A stretch of DNA of 64,000 nucleotides from Betaproteobacteria bacterium UBA1934. GTDB taxonomy: Bacteria; Pseudomonadota; Gammaproteobacteria; Burkholderiales; Rhodocyclaceae. Below, in pieces: positions 1-8,030 of the stretch. Below the pieces are notes generated by a model. It was not told the DNA's origin, ran no database searches, and was given only the letters and a program-made list of their open reading frames with translations. The position numbers and the translations under genes were made by a program. The stretch spans positions 810,382-874,381 of the forward strand of contig DDFG01000004.1 in assembly GCA_002337055.1 (NCBI GenBank), in the 5' to 3' direction. Positions within the stretch are counted from its first letter, which is position 1. Each line of letters begins with the position of its first letter.

Positions 1-1
1 G

Positions 2-61
2 GCAAAGCCGGATTTGTCGCGGGATGTCGCCGAGGTAGTCGGCAAGGCACTGGGAGCGTGA
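2..61 (+). CDS. C-terminal end of an unidentified protein (partial)
   Basis: An open frame enters from the left edge and stops with TGA at 59-61. The 19 visible residues end in VVGKALGA. They look coding, with GC-rich third positions and an amphipathic alternation, but are too few to assign a family. The next gene is a decayed MBL-fold gene about 90 bases downstream. The call rests only on the open frame and codon character. Confidence 0.3.
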   Translation, partial: AKPDLSRDVAEVVGKALGA

Positions 62-151
62 TCGCCGCCTGCAGGGCCGTATCGCGCCAATGCGGTTGGA
101 TTCGGGCGTGCCGTGGCGCGCCCTCAACCGAAGAGGAATGAGGGTAATGCG

Positions 152-1121
152 ATGTTGAGGCGCCTAGCGCCCTAGTTTCTGACCGCACTGCTTACTGCCA
201 CGAGACTGCCTGTCCGCGCCGAAGCACCGATTCAGGGCACCCAGGTGCCTGGCTATTAGCGGCAAACGCTTGGACAGTATGAGGTGACAGTACTGTTCGA
301 TGGCGCCGCTGAACTCGATACCAAGCTTCTTAAGCACACCAACGAGGACGAATTGCGAAGGCTCCTGGCGCGCATGTTCGTCGCCAACCCCAAGATCCAG
401 ACAGCAGTGAATGCCATCTGATCAACACCGGCAAGCTTCTCGTGCTGTTCGACTCTGGTGCCGCCAAGCTGCTTGGCCCCGGACTGTGTTACATCCTGCA
501 AAGCCTGAAGGCGGCCGGTTACGAAGCGGGTCAGGTGGATATCGTAGTCATTACTCATCTTCATGGCGATCACATCAGTGGCCTGATCAGAGAAAACGGC
601 CAGGCGGCTTTCCCCAACACCAGGGTCTTCGCTGCATAGGCAGACCACGATTTCTGGCTCTCCGAAAAGGTGGCCGTAGCCGCCCCGAACGAAATGCAGC
701 CATTCTTCAAGATGGCGCGCGACTTGGCCGCACCGTATCAGACTGCCGGCCGATGGCAGACGTTCAAGCCGGGCGACGAACTGGTACCGGACATCCACGC
801 TACCGACGCACACGACCACACCGCCTTCCGCATTGAATCGGGTGGCAAGGCCCTAGTAATCTGGGATGAGATGGTGCATGCCCGTGCGGTGCAATTTGCC
901 CGCCCGGGTATTTCCATCGAGTTCGATATCGACCAGAAGCAGGCTATTGCCAGCCGGCGAGCACCGATGAAAGCAGTCGCCAAGGAAGGCTTCTGATTGC
1001 CGGGGTGCACCTGCCTTTCCCGGGGATCGGGCATGTGCGGGCGGAAAGCGCGGACCGCTTCTCCTGGGTGCCGGCGGAATTTACAGCGCTGCCCGCCACA
1101 CCGAAGAAAACCGGCTATTAG
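152..1121 (+). pseudogene. Decayed MBL-fold metallo-hydrolase
   Basis: The remains of a secreted metallo-beta-lactamase-fold hydrolase can be followed across frames. An ATG at 152 opens a signal-peptide-like stretch. It is followed by the family N-terminus (QVPGY, then GQYEVTVLFDGA), LINTGKLLVLFDSG, the zinc motif THLHGDH at about 553-573, and a C-terminal tail reading GVHLPFPGIGHVR. Lesions seen directly are TAG at 173-175, TAG at 257-259, a frameshift near 416-418, TAG at 637-639 where the reading continues in the same frame as ADHDFWLS, and a frameshift near 993-996. The last frame stops at 1119-1121. At least five inactivating changes make sequencing error unlikely as the sole cause. The family assignment comes from the zinc motif and order of segments. 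Confidence 0.85.
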
Positions 1122-1189
1122 GGTTCTCTGACCGCGAGCGAAAGCGGGTCAGCCAGTTTCGCTCTCTGCTTCCACCTCGCCTGCGCCGG

Positions 1190-2065
1190 TCAGACGAATA
1201 CGGCGCGCATTTCCTGAGCGTGGGCGGCGATTTCGTCGATCAATTCAAGATAGGCCGGCGGCGCTTCGACCGCGGCGGGATCAACTTGATCGACAGCGAT
1301 GTCCTGATGGGCCCACTCAAAGCCCGAACCTGCCAGCACATTGGCGACATAAACCACGTCCCTGAGCCCATGCGGCACAGTGGGAATGGGCCGCAACTGG
1401 TCATGGTCTGCGATGGCTTCGACGATGTCGTCCGGTACTTTCAAACTCATCAGCAAGGCCACACCAATGCTTTCGTGCCATTGCATGACAAGGTGACGCA
1501 GCGTATCCGGACGCTTGACCAGTTCCGGATACTTGACGCCGCGATACAGCATGTAAAACGCACCTATGTCGTGCACCATGCCCGCCAGAAGGGCTTCGTC
1601 GGGGTTCAGGCGGGTCAGACGGCGGGCGATTACCCAGGCGGCGGAAGCACTGTACAACGAATGCTCCCACAAATTCTCAGTGAATGCAGCAAAGGGCACC
1701 ATGTCGCGAGACATCAGCATCTGCTTGATCGCAATGGCCATACTGGTTGTCCGCACGCGTTGCAATCCCAGTCTCGAGATTGCCGACTTGACGTCGCGTA
1801 CCGACTGCCCGGGCGTGCCAAAAGCCGCCGAGTTGGCGAGATTCAGCAATTTGGTGCTAACCAGGGGATCAAGATTGACCGCCGCAGCGACGACATCCAG
1901 CGAGACTTCGGGATCATCGAGCAGGCGGCGCAACTGGTCCGCAGTCTCAAAACAGGTGGGGAAATAGATATCGCCAGCTAGTTCTTTGGCGATGTCTTCC
2001 AGCATGGCAAAGCGTTGGGCATTGAGGTCGTCGCCCACCTTGTTGCCGCCGTCTTCCGCAACCAT
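1190..2065 (-). CDS. HDOD domain protein
   Basis: The protein matches the HDOD family of output and signalling domains, which resemble HD phosphohydrolases but usually lack catalysis. Visible landmarks are the N-terminal FPTCFETADQLRRLLDDP, then NLDPLVSTKLLNLANSAAFG, and the central LLAGMVHDIGAFYML stretch where HD-type enzymes carry metal ligands. I chose the ATG at 2065 because GGAG lies six bases upstream. An ATG at 2077 and a much longer reading to 2212 are also open, but the longer one overlaps the upstream gene heavily. It lies 16 bases after the truncated aldehyde dehydrogenase gene on the same strand and may be co-transcribed with it. HDOD proteins often connect to cyclic-di-GMP or stress signalling; its specific role here is unknown. 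Confidence 0.8.
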   Translation of the reverse strand: MVAEDGGNKVGDDLNAQRFAMLEDIAKELAGDIYFPTCFETADQLRRLLDDPEVSLDVVAAAVNLDPLVSTKLLNLANSAAFGTPGQSVRDVKSAISRLGLQRVRTTSMAIAIKQMLMSRDMVPFAAFTENLWEHSLYSASAAWVIARRLTRLNPDEALLAGMVHDIGAFYMLYRGVKYPELVKRPDTLRHLVMQWHESIGVALLMSLKVPDDIVEAIADHDQLRPIPTVPHGLRDVVYVANVLAGSGFEWAHQDIAVDQVDPAAVEAPPAYLELIDEIAAHAQEMRAVFV

Positions 2066-2081
2066 GGTCGTCTCCATCGAA

Positions 2082-2798
2082 TCAAGGACGTCTGGGGGTG
2101 ACGTCGACAAAGCGCTTGCCTGCAGCCAGAGCACTGGCACGACACGGTTCGGCAAGCTCGGCGCCACCACAGTAATCGATTTCCGCAATGTCGGCGTGGT
2201 GACACAGAGCACTTAGCACACCGTCATCACCTTGCACCAGATTCACCACGCCCGCCGGCCAACCGGCCCGCTGTGTCAACTCGCAAAACGCAAATACTGC
2301 GCCAGGCGCGTGCGGGCTGGGCTTGCAAACCAGAGCGCCCCCCGCCAGCGCAACCGGCGCCAGCATTGTCGCCAGCCCCGAAAGCGGGCGCTGGCGGTCG
2401 ATCACACCACCCAGAACGCCCCCGCCAGCAGCATGCACCCGCCCGTCTTGCAGGCAATTCACGGCCGCTTCGATCTGGGCAAGCGCCTCGGTTTCAGAAA
2501 TTCCAGATTCGTCCTGCAACAGCTTCGCAAAATGCGTCGCATAGCCCTGCAATGCTTCCGCCAGCACAATCAGCAGACGGTGTCGCGCCGATAACGGCTG
2601 GGCTGCCCAACCAGGCAGTGCATCAAGGGCGGCGCCGACGGCCACCTCGACTTCGGCCACGCCACACAGCGGTACGCGTCGAACCACGGCGCCGGTCAGC
2701 GGATTGACGACATCGAATAGCCGCTCGCCCATGCTGAGATAGGGGCGGCCATTGATCCACAGGGGGACTGCGAGGGGGCCTTCGGCCTTGAATTCCAT
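2082..2798 (-). CDS. Aldehyde dehydrogenase-like protein, N-terminal half only
   Basis: This 238-residue product aligns by eye with the N-terminal, NAD-binding half of aldehyde dehydrogenases. It opens with WINGRPYLSMGERLFDVVNP, keeps the APVALAGGALVCKPSPHAPG stretch and the GWPAGVVNLVQGD motif. Full enzymes run to about 480-500 residues. This one stops just where the ELGGKSP region and the later catalytic Cys domain should begin, so it cannot be a complete dehydrogenase. The end is an intact reading frame with no visible C-terminal half downstream, because the HDOD gene begins immediately. It is either a stable truncated protein or a degrading gene. The frame itself is clean over its whole length. 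Confidence 0.65.
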   Translation of the reverse strand: MEFKAEGPLAVPLWINGRPYLSMGERLFDVVNPLTGAVVRRVPLCGVAEVEVAVGAALDALPGWAAQPLSARHRLLIVLAEALQGYATHFAKLLQDESGISETEALAQIEAAVNCLQDGRVHAAGGGVLGGVIDRQRPLSGLATMLAPVALAGGALVCKPSPHAPGAVFAFCELTQRAGWPAGVVNLVQGDDGVLSALCHHADIAEIDYCGGAELAEPCRASALAAGKRFVDVTPRRP

Positions 2799-2851
2799 TT
2801 CGGTCGCACCGACGCCAAAAAGCGTCAGTTTAACCGTTTCTGGGCAGATCT

Positions 2852-3550
2852 TCAGCCCTCGCTGCCGGCGCGCCGGCGCGCCGCCGTCTCCATTCTGTCC
2901 TTTTCAGCGAGCACGCGTGCGGCATAGCCTTGATCAGCATCATCCGCGGCACCGGCAAATTGCTGGAGTCCCGCAGCTACGCCGCCCTGGCGCCGAATGT
3001 ATTCGTGCAGCGCACGCGCGCCGACCCGCACATTGAGAAGCGGGTCGAGCAGTGCTGCCCTGGAAGCCTCTGCCGGCAATTTGTCCTTGTGAAAGCGCGG
3101 AATCACCTGCATCAACCCCTGCGCCCCCATCACACTCTCGGAGAGCGGATTGAAACGGGATTCGACGGCGATCACCGCGACGATCAGCATGGGGTCAAGC
3201 CGCCATTCGCGGGCCGACTCTTCGGCCACTGCAAATATCGGCCGCAACGCCTCGGCGGAAACCCGATAACGGCGGGCAGCATAGTCAAGCGCTGCCTGCA
3301 TGCGCGGACTCAGCCTGTCGTTCGCCGCATCGGGTGCATCATCCACCTCGTCGTCGGGCACGGCGAGCGAAACCCCCGGTAACATCAGCAGGGGCCGTAA
3401 CCATTCTCGCAACTGGTCGTTTCCCGACAGCAGTTGCGCGGAACCAAATAGAAACACGACACCGGCGATCAGCAGCACATGACGCAAACAGCGCCAGCCC
3501 GTCTCGGCATACCGGAGAAACGTGGGAGAAAAGGTAAGTGATTGAAACAT
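2852..3550 (-). CDS. Membrane-anchored lytic transglycosylase (SLT domain)
   Basis: This is a 232-residue peptidoglycan lytic transglycosylase that cleaves the MurNAc-GlcNAc bond to form 1,6-anhydro ends. A single N-terminal hydrophobic segment at about residues 24-42 should anchor it in the inner membrane or act as an uncleaved signal. The SLT fold follows, with catalytic Glu in VAVIAVESRFNP and the family motif GAQGLMQVIP. A conserved NVRVGARALHEYI helix comes next. The start at 3550 is preceded by a GGAG ribosome site. A perfect 8-bp hairpin lies in the leader about 20 bases upstream. The last 30 residues are basic and lack family features. Confidence 0.85.
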   Translation of the reverse strand: MFQSLTFSPTFLRYAETGWRCLRHVLLIAGVVFLFGSAQLLSGNDQLREWLRPLLMLPGVSLAVPDDEVDDAPDAANDRLSPRMQAALDYAARRYRVSAEALRPIFAVAEESAREWRLDPMLIVAVIAVESRFNPLSESVMGAQGLMQVIPRFHKDKLPAEASRAALLDPLLNVRVGARALHEYIRRQGGVAAGLQQFAGAADDADQGYAARVLAEKDRMETAARRRAGSEG

Positions 3551-3569
3551 GGTCTCTCCTTCACTGTTG

Positions 3570-3596
3570 CCATCGGGTCAAAAGCCAGCCCGATGG
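3570..3596 (-). promoter_or_regulatory. Leader hairpin upstream of the lytic transglycosylase
   Basis: The arms CCATCGGG and CCCGATGG are perfect complements separated by 11 bases. They lie about 20 bases before the start codon of the minus-strand transglycosylase gene. No T-tract follows in the minus orientation, so a plain terminator is unlikely. It could modulate translation or protect the mRNA 5' end. I could not match it to a known riboswitch class. Confidence 0.4.
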
Positions 3597-4062
3597 GCGG
3601 TTAAGGGGAAGCGCTCTCACAGGAGGAAAGCGCCTGGTGGGGACATTGCAAACACCATCGCGTCGGGAAGTAGACGCGGCGATGTGCAAGAGAGTTCTGC
3701 CAGGGCCAGTGCCGCCAAAGTCATATTGCATTGCAGCAACGTCGCCAATGTAATGCATTCATGACGGGTTGTCAATACTACAAAATTTCAACACCATGTT
3801 TATTCGGAATATTTGTTATCAAATAGTCCCATAATGCATATGCATTATGGGAACATTGAATTCCTTTCGCATAATTTGATCAGTCGTGATGTGGCGACGC
3901 AATACGCCAACTCGCCCTGGCGGCAGCGACAGAAGGTCGCATTGCAGATGCAAATGGATTCGTCGCATATCCGGCTGAATTTAATCCCCATCAAGGAATC
4001 AGGCTTGCTGCGCCGCGACAATCCGCGCCTTCAATTCACTTCCCTCTTTCAGGAGCTTTTTC
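3597..4062. other. Intergenic region between the transglycosylase and hcp
   Basis: About 500 bases separate the divergent transglycosylase and hcp genes. No convincing coding region is present. AT-rich DNA from about 3770 to 3870 surrounds a perfect 26-bp palindrome (3827-3852), which probably controls hcp. The short open frames here lack ribosome sites and family resemblance. Confidence 0.5.
3827..3852. promoter_or_regulatory. Perfect 26-bp palindrome, candidate hcp operator
   Basis: The half-sites TCCCATAATGCAT and ATGCATTATGGGA are exact reverse complements with no spacer. The site lies 210 bases upstream of the hcp start in AT-rich DNA. NO-responsive regulators such as NsrR use TGCAT-type half-sites, but their usual spacing between half-sites is missing here. 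A related Rrf2 or CRP/FNR-type factor is therefore an inference only. Confidence 0.55.
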
Positions 4063-5727
4063 ATGTTTTGCTATCAGTGCGAACAAACCTACCGTTCGGA
4101 AGCCGGCGCCGGTTGTGCCGCAAGCAAAGGCCTGTGTGGCAAGGACGCCACCACCTCAGACCTTCAGGATCTGCTCATCCACGCCGTCAAAGGCATCGCG
4201 CAATACGCCTGGCGCGCGCGCCAGCTGGGAGCGCCGGTAACGGCCACCGAGCGTTTCATTCCGAATGCGATGTTTACCACGCTGACCAACGTCAACTTCA
4301 CCCCAGCCCGCTTCGTGGCGTTGATCGCGGAAGCCGCCGCACTGCGCGACGCCGCCCGCGCCGCCTACGAACGAGCCGCTCAACAAGCTGGGCAGGCTAT
4401 CGAAGCCCAGAGTGGCCCCGCCGCCTTCGCGCCCGCCGCTGACATGGATGGCCTGCTGAAGCAGGCAGCCACGGTCGGCATTCTTGCCGGGCAGGACACG
4501 GCCGGCGCCGACGTGATCGGTCTGCGCAACCTGATCCTGTATGGCCTGAAGGGCGTTTGCGCCTATGCCTACCATGCGCAAGTGATGGGTTATGACGACG
4601 CCTCCATCTACGGTGGCATTGAAAAGGCACTGGACTTTCTGGCGGGCGAGCCGACCGATGTGCCGCGCCTGCTGGAAGAGGCGCTGGCCCTCGGCCAGGT
4701 CAATTTCAAGACCATGGAAGTGCTCGATGCCGCCAACACCGGCTCCTTCGGCACCCCTGAACCGACCTCGGTGCGTGTCACGCCGATTGCCGGCAAGGCG
4801 ATTCTGGTGTCCGGCCACGAGTTCAAGGATCTACTTAACATTCTCGAACTGACCCAGGATACCGGCATCAACGTCTACACCCATGGCGAGATGCTGCCCG
4901 GCCTCGCCTACCCCAAACTCAAGGCTTATCCGCATCTCGCTGGTAACTACGGCGGCGCCTGGCAGGATCAGCAGAAGGATTTCGCTTCCTTCCCCGGCCC
5001 CATCGTGATGACCTCGAACTGCCTGATCGAGCCGCAACCCGGCTATCGTCAGCGCATCTTCACCCTCGGCCCGGTGGGCTGGCCCGGCGTGCGTCATCTC
5101 GACGGCAAGGACTACTCCGCCGTCGTACAGGCCGCCAAAGCACTGCCCGGCTTCAAGGAAGACGCGCCGGAGCAGCGGATCACCATCGGCTTTGCGCGCA
5201 ATACGGTGCTTGGCGTCGCCGACAAGGTCATCGAAGGCGTCAAGAGCGGCGCCATCCGCCACTTTTTCCTGATCGGCGGTTGCGACGGCGCCCTGCCTGG
5301 CCGTAACTACTACACCGATTTCGCCGAACAGGCACCGGACGACACCGTGATTCTGACGTTGGGCTGCGGCAAATACCGGTTCAACAAGGGCGAATTCGGT
5401 GCCATCGGCGGCATTCCGCGCCTGCTCGATCTTGGTCAGTGCAGCGACTCTTATTCGGCTATCGTCATTGCCTCCGAGCTGGCCAAGGCCTTTAACTGCG
5501 GCGTCAATGACCTCCCGCTGTCGTTGGTCATCTCGTGGTTCGAGCAGAAGGCTGCCGCCGTGCTGCTGACCCTGCTCTCGCTCGGCGTCCGCAACATCCG
5601 TCTCGGTCCGACACTGCCGGCCTTCTTGACGCCCAACCTGATCAACGTGCTGGTCGGCACCTTCGGCATTCAAACCATCAGTACACCCGAAGCAGATATT
5701 GCTGCCTCGCTGAAAAAAGCAGCCTGA
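4063..5727 (+). CDS. hcp: Hybrid cluster protein (hydroxylamine reductase / protein S-nitrosylase family)
   Basis: The 554-residue product is a full-length hybrid cluster protein, a cytoplasmic Fe-S enzyme linked to nitric oxide and hydroxylamine metabolism. The N-terminus has C3-x2-C6-x11-C18-x6-C25, the spacing of the facultative-anaerobe class that holds a [2Fe-2S] cluster in Escherichia coli. Later motifs include SGHEFKDLLNIL, YTHGEMLPGLAYP, TSNCLIEPQPGY, the GGCDGALPGRNYY stretch and TLGCGKYRFNKGEFG, which supply hybrid-cluster ligands. The ATG at 4063 is preceded by AGGAG. It is followed 65 bases on by its reductase. The upstream palindrome and the partner gene suggest induction by nitrosative stress or anaerobiosis. 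Confidence 0.95.
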   Translation: MFCYQCEQTYRSEAGAGCAASKGLCGKDATTSDLQDLLIHAVKGIAQYAWRARQLGAPVTATERFIPNAMFTTLTNVNFTPARFVALIAEAAALRDAARAAYERAAQQAGQAIEAQSGPAAFAPAADMDGLLKQAATVGILAGQDTAGADVIGLRNLILYGLKGVCAYAYHAQVMGYDDASIYGGIEKALDFLAGEPTDVPRLLEEALALGQVNFKTMEVLDAANTGSFGTPEPTSVRVTPIAGKAILVSGHEFKDLLNILELTQDTGINVYTHGEMLPGLAYPKLKAYPHLAGNYGGAWQDQQKDFASFPGPIVMTSNCLIEPQPGYRQRIFTLGPVGWPGVRHLDGKDYSAVVQAAKALPGFKEDAPEQRITIGFARNTVLGVADKVIEGVKSGAIRHFFLIGGCDGALPGRNYYTDFAEQAPDDTVILTLGCGKYRFNKGEFGAIGGIPRLLDLGQCSDSYSAIVIASELAKAFNCGVNDLPLSLVISWFEQKAAAVLLTLLSLGVRNIRLGPTLPAFLTPNLINVLVGTFGIQTISTPEADIAASLKKAA

Positions 5728-5743
5728 CCCACCCGGCTGTCTG

Positions 5744-5763
5744 CCCCGCGCCAAGGCGCGGGG
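5744..5763 (+). promoter_or_regulatory. GC-rich hairpin between hcp and its reductase
   Basis: Nine-base arms CCCCGCGCC and GGCGCGGGG are perfectly complementary around AA. The hairpin sits 17 bases after the hcp stop, without a T-tract, and 29 bases before the reductase start. It looks like an intercistronic stabilising or processing structure that sets the hcp/reductase ratio, rather than a full terminator. Confidence 0.5.
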
Positions 5764-5792
5764 CGTTGCCATTGAATCCAAGTGATACGCCC

Positions 5793-6818
5793 ATGTCCGA
5801 GCATCAAATTCGACTCACTACCCGCGACGGCCAGTCGCTCAACTTTGCCTGCGCCGACGGCGAGGACCTGATTAGCGCAGCCGCCCGTGCCGACATCCAC
5901 CTGCCTGCGCTGTGCAAGGGCGGCGGCTGCGGCGCCTGCCACGCCACCTGCACCGGTGGCGATTTCCATCTGGGCGAAACGAGCCGTGACGCCCTTTCCG
6001 ACGACGCACGGCAACATGGCGGCGTGCTGCTCTGCCGCACCTATGCCGACAGCGACCTGGAGATCACCACCCCTTACGATCACGGCCACATTTCTTTCCG
6101 CCCTATTCCACAACGGACCGGGACGGTCGCCGGACTGGAGCATATCGGCGGACAAACCGTCCGTCTGGTCGTGCAACTCGACGACGATCCGGAACTGGGC
6201 ACGGGCGCCGAGTTCGATCCCGGTCAGTTTGTCGAGCTCACGGTTCCGGAAAGCGGCCTGACGCGCGCCTATTCGCTGGCGAATACCGCCAACTGGAGCG
6301 GCACGCTGGTCTTCCTGATCCGCCTTCATCCCACTGGCCAGTTCTCGCGCTGGCTGAAGGACACGGCCAATGTCGGGAGCCGCCTTCAGGTTCGTGGCCC
6401 GCAAGGCGCTTTCGTATTGCAGGATAACGGCACCCGCCCGCGCGCTTTCGTGGCCGGCGGCACAGGCATCGCACCAATGCTGGCAATGCTGACCCGCATG
6501 GCGGAGTTCGGCGAAGGCAATCGCTGCCGGCTCGTCTTTGGCGTCACGCGGGCGAGCGATCTTTTCGCACTCGACATGATCGACACGTTGCGCGCCGACC
6601 TGCCTGCCCTGAGCGTCGATATCCGCCTTTGGGAAAGCGACGGCAGCCAATCCGCCGGAACGCCCGTCGACGGTTTGCAACACTGGCTGACCGAAGCGCT
6701 GAACAGCGACATCTATCTGTGTGGCCCGCCCGCCATGATTGAAGCTGGCGAACGCGCCGCGCGAGATGCCGGGGTACCTGCCACGCGCATCTTCAGCGAA
6801 CGCTTTCTGCCCACCTGA
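5793..6818 (+). CDS. hcr: NADH oxidoreductase partner of Hcp (2Fe-2S / FAD)
   Basis: The protein has 341 residues, counted from the ATG at 5793; the open frame extends upstream but only inside hcp. An N-terminal plant-type ferredoxin domain carries C41-x4-C46-x2-C49 and C81 for a [2Fe-2S] cluster. A ferredoxin-NADP reductase module follows, with the FAD motif RAYSLAN and the pyridine-nucleotide loop GGTGIAPM, and a C-terminal YLCGPPAMIE typical of the family. Escherichia coli Hcr has its ferredoxin domain at the other end, so this is the phenol-hydroxylase-reductase layout. The position directly after hcp makes electron delivery to Hcp the likely role. A strong terminator follows. Confidence 0.85.
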   Translation: MSEHQIRLTTRDGQSLNFACADGEDLISAAARADIHLPALCKGGGCGACHATCTGGDFHLGETSRDALSDDARQHGGVLLCRTYADSDLEITTPYDHGHISFRPIPQRTGTVAGLEHIGGQTVRLVVQLDDDPELGTGAEFDPGQFVELTVPESGLTRAYSLANTANWSGTLVFLIRLHPTGQFSRWLKDTANVGSRLQVRGPQGAFVLQDNGTRPRAFVAGGTGIAPMLAMLTRMAEFGEGNRCRLVFGVTRASDLFALDMIDTLRADLPALSVDIRLWESDGSQSAGTPVDGLQHWLTEALNSDIYLCGPPAMIEAGERAARDAGVPATRIFSERFLPT

Positions 6819-6840
6819 ACACGCCATCCATTCTCAAGCG

Positions 6841-6867
6841 AAAAAGCCCGCAAATGCGGGCTTTTTC
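6841..6867 (+). terminator. Rho-independent terminator of hcp-hcr
   Basis: The stem AAAAAGCCCGCA / TGCGGGCTTTTT with a short loop and terminal T-run lies 22 bases after the reductase stop. The symmetric A and T runs allow it to serve the convergent pbpG transcript too. Confidence 0.9.
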
Positions 6868-6902
6868 ATGATCACCATCCAGATCAGGCGCTGCGATTTA
6901 GA

Positions 6903-7931
6903 TCAGGCGCTGCGATTTCCCGTACCTGCCCCGGCGCTTTCCATCCAGCGCTTGATACGATTCGCATCGCCGACCCGCGTCATCTTGCCGACCGAGTCAA
7001 GCAACACGATCACCACCGGGCGTTCAGCCACCTTGGCCTGCATCACCAGACAACGACCCGCCTCGGAAATGAAACCGGTCTTGGAGACGGCAATCTCCCA
7101 ATGATCGCTCTTGACCAGCGCATTGGTATTGTTGAACTCGCGAATGTGACCGTTCAGGCTGACCATCGCCTGCGGCGTGGTGGACATCGTGCGAATCTCC
7201 GGATACTGCGCGGCCGCCGTCACCATCCGGGCCAGATCGCGAGCGGTGGAAACGTTGTTGCTGGACAGTCCGGTCGGTTCCTCGAAGTTGGAACTGGTCA
7301 TGCCCAATGCTTTCGCCTTGCGATTCATGGCCTCGACAAATACAGCGAGGCCACCCGGATATTGGCGCCCGAGCGCATGGGCGGCACGGTTTTCAGATGA
7401 CATCAGCGCCAGCAGCATCGCCGTCTCGCGCGTCATGGTCGTGCCTACCGGCAGGCGGGAGCGGGTGCCCTTGAGACCATCGACATCAGCGTCGCCAATA
7501 CTGATGACTTCCTGCATGTCCTGTTTGGCATCCAAAACCACCATGGCGGTCATCAGCTTGGAAATGGAAGCAATCGGCAGCACGGCCTGCGAACCTTTGT
7601 CGACCAGCGTTTCGCCGCTGCCCTGATCGAGCACAAAGGCCGACGCCGAATGGAGCGCCAGACGACCCGGCTCGAACTGCTCGAACGAGACCTTGCGCAT
7701 CCCCTTCTTCGCCACCGACTTGTGTGCACGCGCCGGTACCACCTGAGCGCGTTTGGCTTGCTTGCCCGCCTTGACGGATTTCGCCGCCCGGGGTGCTTTG
7801 GCCGACTTTGCCTTCTTGCCGGCCTTGACCTTGTGATGAACTGCCGGCTCGGACTTCGCTGCCGCCGGCACGCTGAAGCCGAGCCCCAACCAGGCGCCGA
7901 ACAACAGCGCCATTCCCAGCTTTTTATTCAT
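6903..7931 (-). CDS. pbpG: D-alanyl-D-alanine endopeptidase (PBP7-like, peptidase S11)
   Basis: This 342-residue periplasmic penicillin-binding protein hydrolyses D-Ala-meso-DAP cross-links in peptidoglycan. It has a signal peptide ending near AAA at residues 23-25. A long Lys/Ala-rich low-complexity linker covers about residues 30-78. The S11 catalytic domain then shows S122-I-S-K125, S178-E-N180 and K283-T-G285, so all three active-site motifs are intact. The basic linker is longer than in E. coli PBP7 and may bind the wall or anionic polymers. It is transcribed convergently with hcp-hcr and shares the terminator region. Confidence 0.9.
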   Translation of the reverse strand: MNKKLGMALLFGAWLGLGFSVPAAAKSEPAVHHKVKAGKKAKSAKAPRAAKSVKAGKQAKRAQVVPARAHKSVAKKGMRKVSFEQFEPGRLALHSASAFVLDQGSGETLVDKGSQAVLPIASISKLMTAMVVLDAKQDMQEVISIGDADVDGLKGTRSRLPVGTTMTRETAMLLALMSSENRAAHALGRQYPGGLAVFVEAMNRKAKALGMTSSNFEEPTGLSSNNVSTARDLARMVTAAAQYPEIRTMSTTPQAMVSLNGHIREFNNTNALVKSDHWEIAVSKTGFISEAGRCLVMQAKVAERPVVIVLLDSVGKMTRVGDANRIKRWMESAGAGTGNRSA

Positions 7932-8030
7932 GCAACCTCTCCCACATCACCTTGACACAATGCGCCAAAGTTTAACAACACTTTCCAATAAATCAAGAAA
8001 AATAGGCAGATAGAGATATATTCTACATAG

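Noticed and set aside
3551..3760. A cyclic-di-GMP riboswitch upstream of the transglycosylase
   Set aside because: The conserved GEMM core segments could not be found on the minus strand.
3827..3852. A canonical NsrR site
   Set aside because: The half-sites are adjacent without the spacing NsrR sites show, so only a general operator call is made.
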